Shown one piece after another: positions 63,970 to 64,000 of a stretch of DNA of 64,000 nucleotides. The stretch is from Opitutus sp. GAS368. Lineage in GTDB: Bacteria; Verrucomicrobiota; Verrucomicrobiia; Opitutales; Opitutaceae. Below the pieces are notes generated by a model, which was given only the letters and a program-made list of their open reading frames with translations, had not been told where the DNA came from and ran no database searches. The first letter of the stretch is position 1. Every line of letters starts with the position of its first letter. Both the position numbers and the translations under genes were made by a program. The stretch spans positions 35,677 to 99,676 of the forward strand of contig CAMDOF010000007.1 of NCBI GenBank assembly GCA_945903465.1, in the 5' to 3' direction.

Positions 63970-64000
63970 ATGAATCAATCTTCCGAGAATATCGTGACGC
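63970..64000 (+). CDS. Start of a gene truncated by the window end
   Basis: ATG at 63970 opens a frame MNQSSENIVT running off the right edge. Only ten codons are visible, so no function can be given. The preceding AT-rich region makes a gene start plausible. Confidence 0.3.
   Translation, partial: MNQSSENIVT

Overview
The window is GC-rich chromosomal DNA, most likely from a member of the Verrucomicrobiota near the Opitutaceae. The main pointers are two gene pairs combining a PSCyt1/DUF1549/DUF1553 cytochrome-like protein with a DUF1501 protein (typical of Planctomycetes and Verrucomicrobia), Tat-exported Gfo/Idh/MocA and GH109 oxidoreductases, a ThuA-like protein, and a complete LptC-LptA-LptB lipopolysaccharide export set that implies an outer membrane. 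The taxon is an inference from gene content. No rRNA is present.

Layout. 1-900: gene debris (the end of a leucine-rich-repeat gene, a TonB-receptor-like fragment and a frameshifted excisionase-like HTH) against the 3' end of a tRNA-Asn. 1640-6932 (minus): a sugar gene group with a tagatose/allulose-epimerase-like TIM barrel, an HGSNAT-like membrane acetyltransferase, a Gfo/Idh oxidoreductase and a GH109 enzyme. 7391-11639 (plus): the first PSCyt/DUF1501 pair. 12229-14265: a fused alpha-beta E1 of a 2-oxoacid dehydrogenase. 14334-18808: kdsC-lptC-lptA-lptB-hprK-rph. 19265-22214: a ThuA protein and a CHASE2 adenylate cyclase. 22379-30782: a YejABEF-like peptide importer with two tandem solute-binding lipoproteins and separate ATPases. 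30936-32867: an exported alpha/beta hydrolase.

33194-45900 is mainly housekeeping: hisS, an HU/IHF protein, ubiE/menG, an IscA-type protein, a Hanks kinase beside rpoN, a ctp protease with tsaD, a MidA-like methyltransferase, miaA, a diacylglycerol-kinase-like gene without a normal start codon, a REC-GGDEF cyclase and trpA. 45943-47209 is a graveyard holding a frameshifted AbgT-type transporter joined to a CapA-like piece, and a Fis-type HTH fragment. It is followed by gamma-glutamyltransferase and two overlapping methyltransferase genes (METTL25-like and Rsm22/METTL17-like). 52093-57056 (minus) is the second PSCyt/DUF1501 pair. The right end has a lipoprotein, a 32-residue basic small ORF with a clear terminator, rimO, selO, a small hypothetical gene and a propeller-like protein.

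The most striking non-coding feature is how often intergenic space holds unrelated, short, GC-rich tandem or direct repeats (periods 11, 23, 25, 35-36, 37, 45, 53, 69, 71, 72, 72-78 and 120 bp), nearly always two or three copies. There is also a perfect 26-bp palindrome at 59805-59830. No CRISPR array, complete insertion sequence or intact prophage is visible. No strongly supported new multi-gene system was found. The best leads are the tRNA-Asn junction, the repeat-rich spacers, the small basic ORF, the palindrome and the methyltransferase pair.
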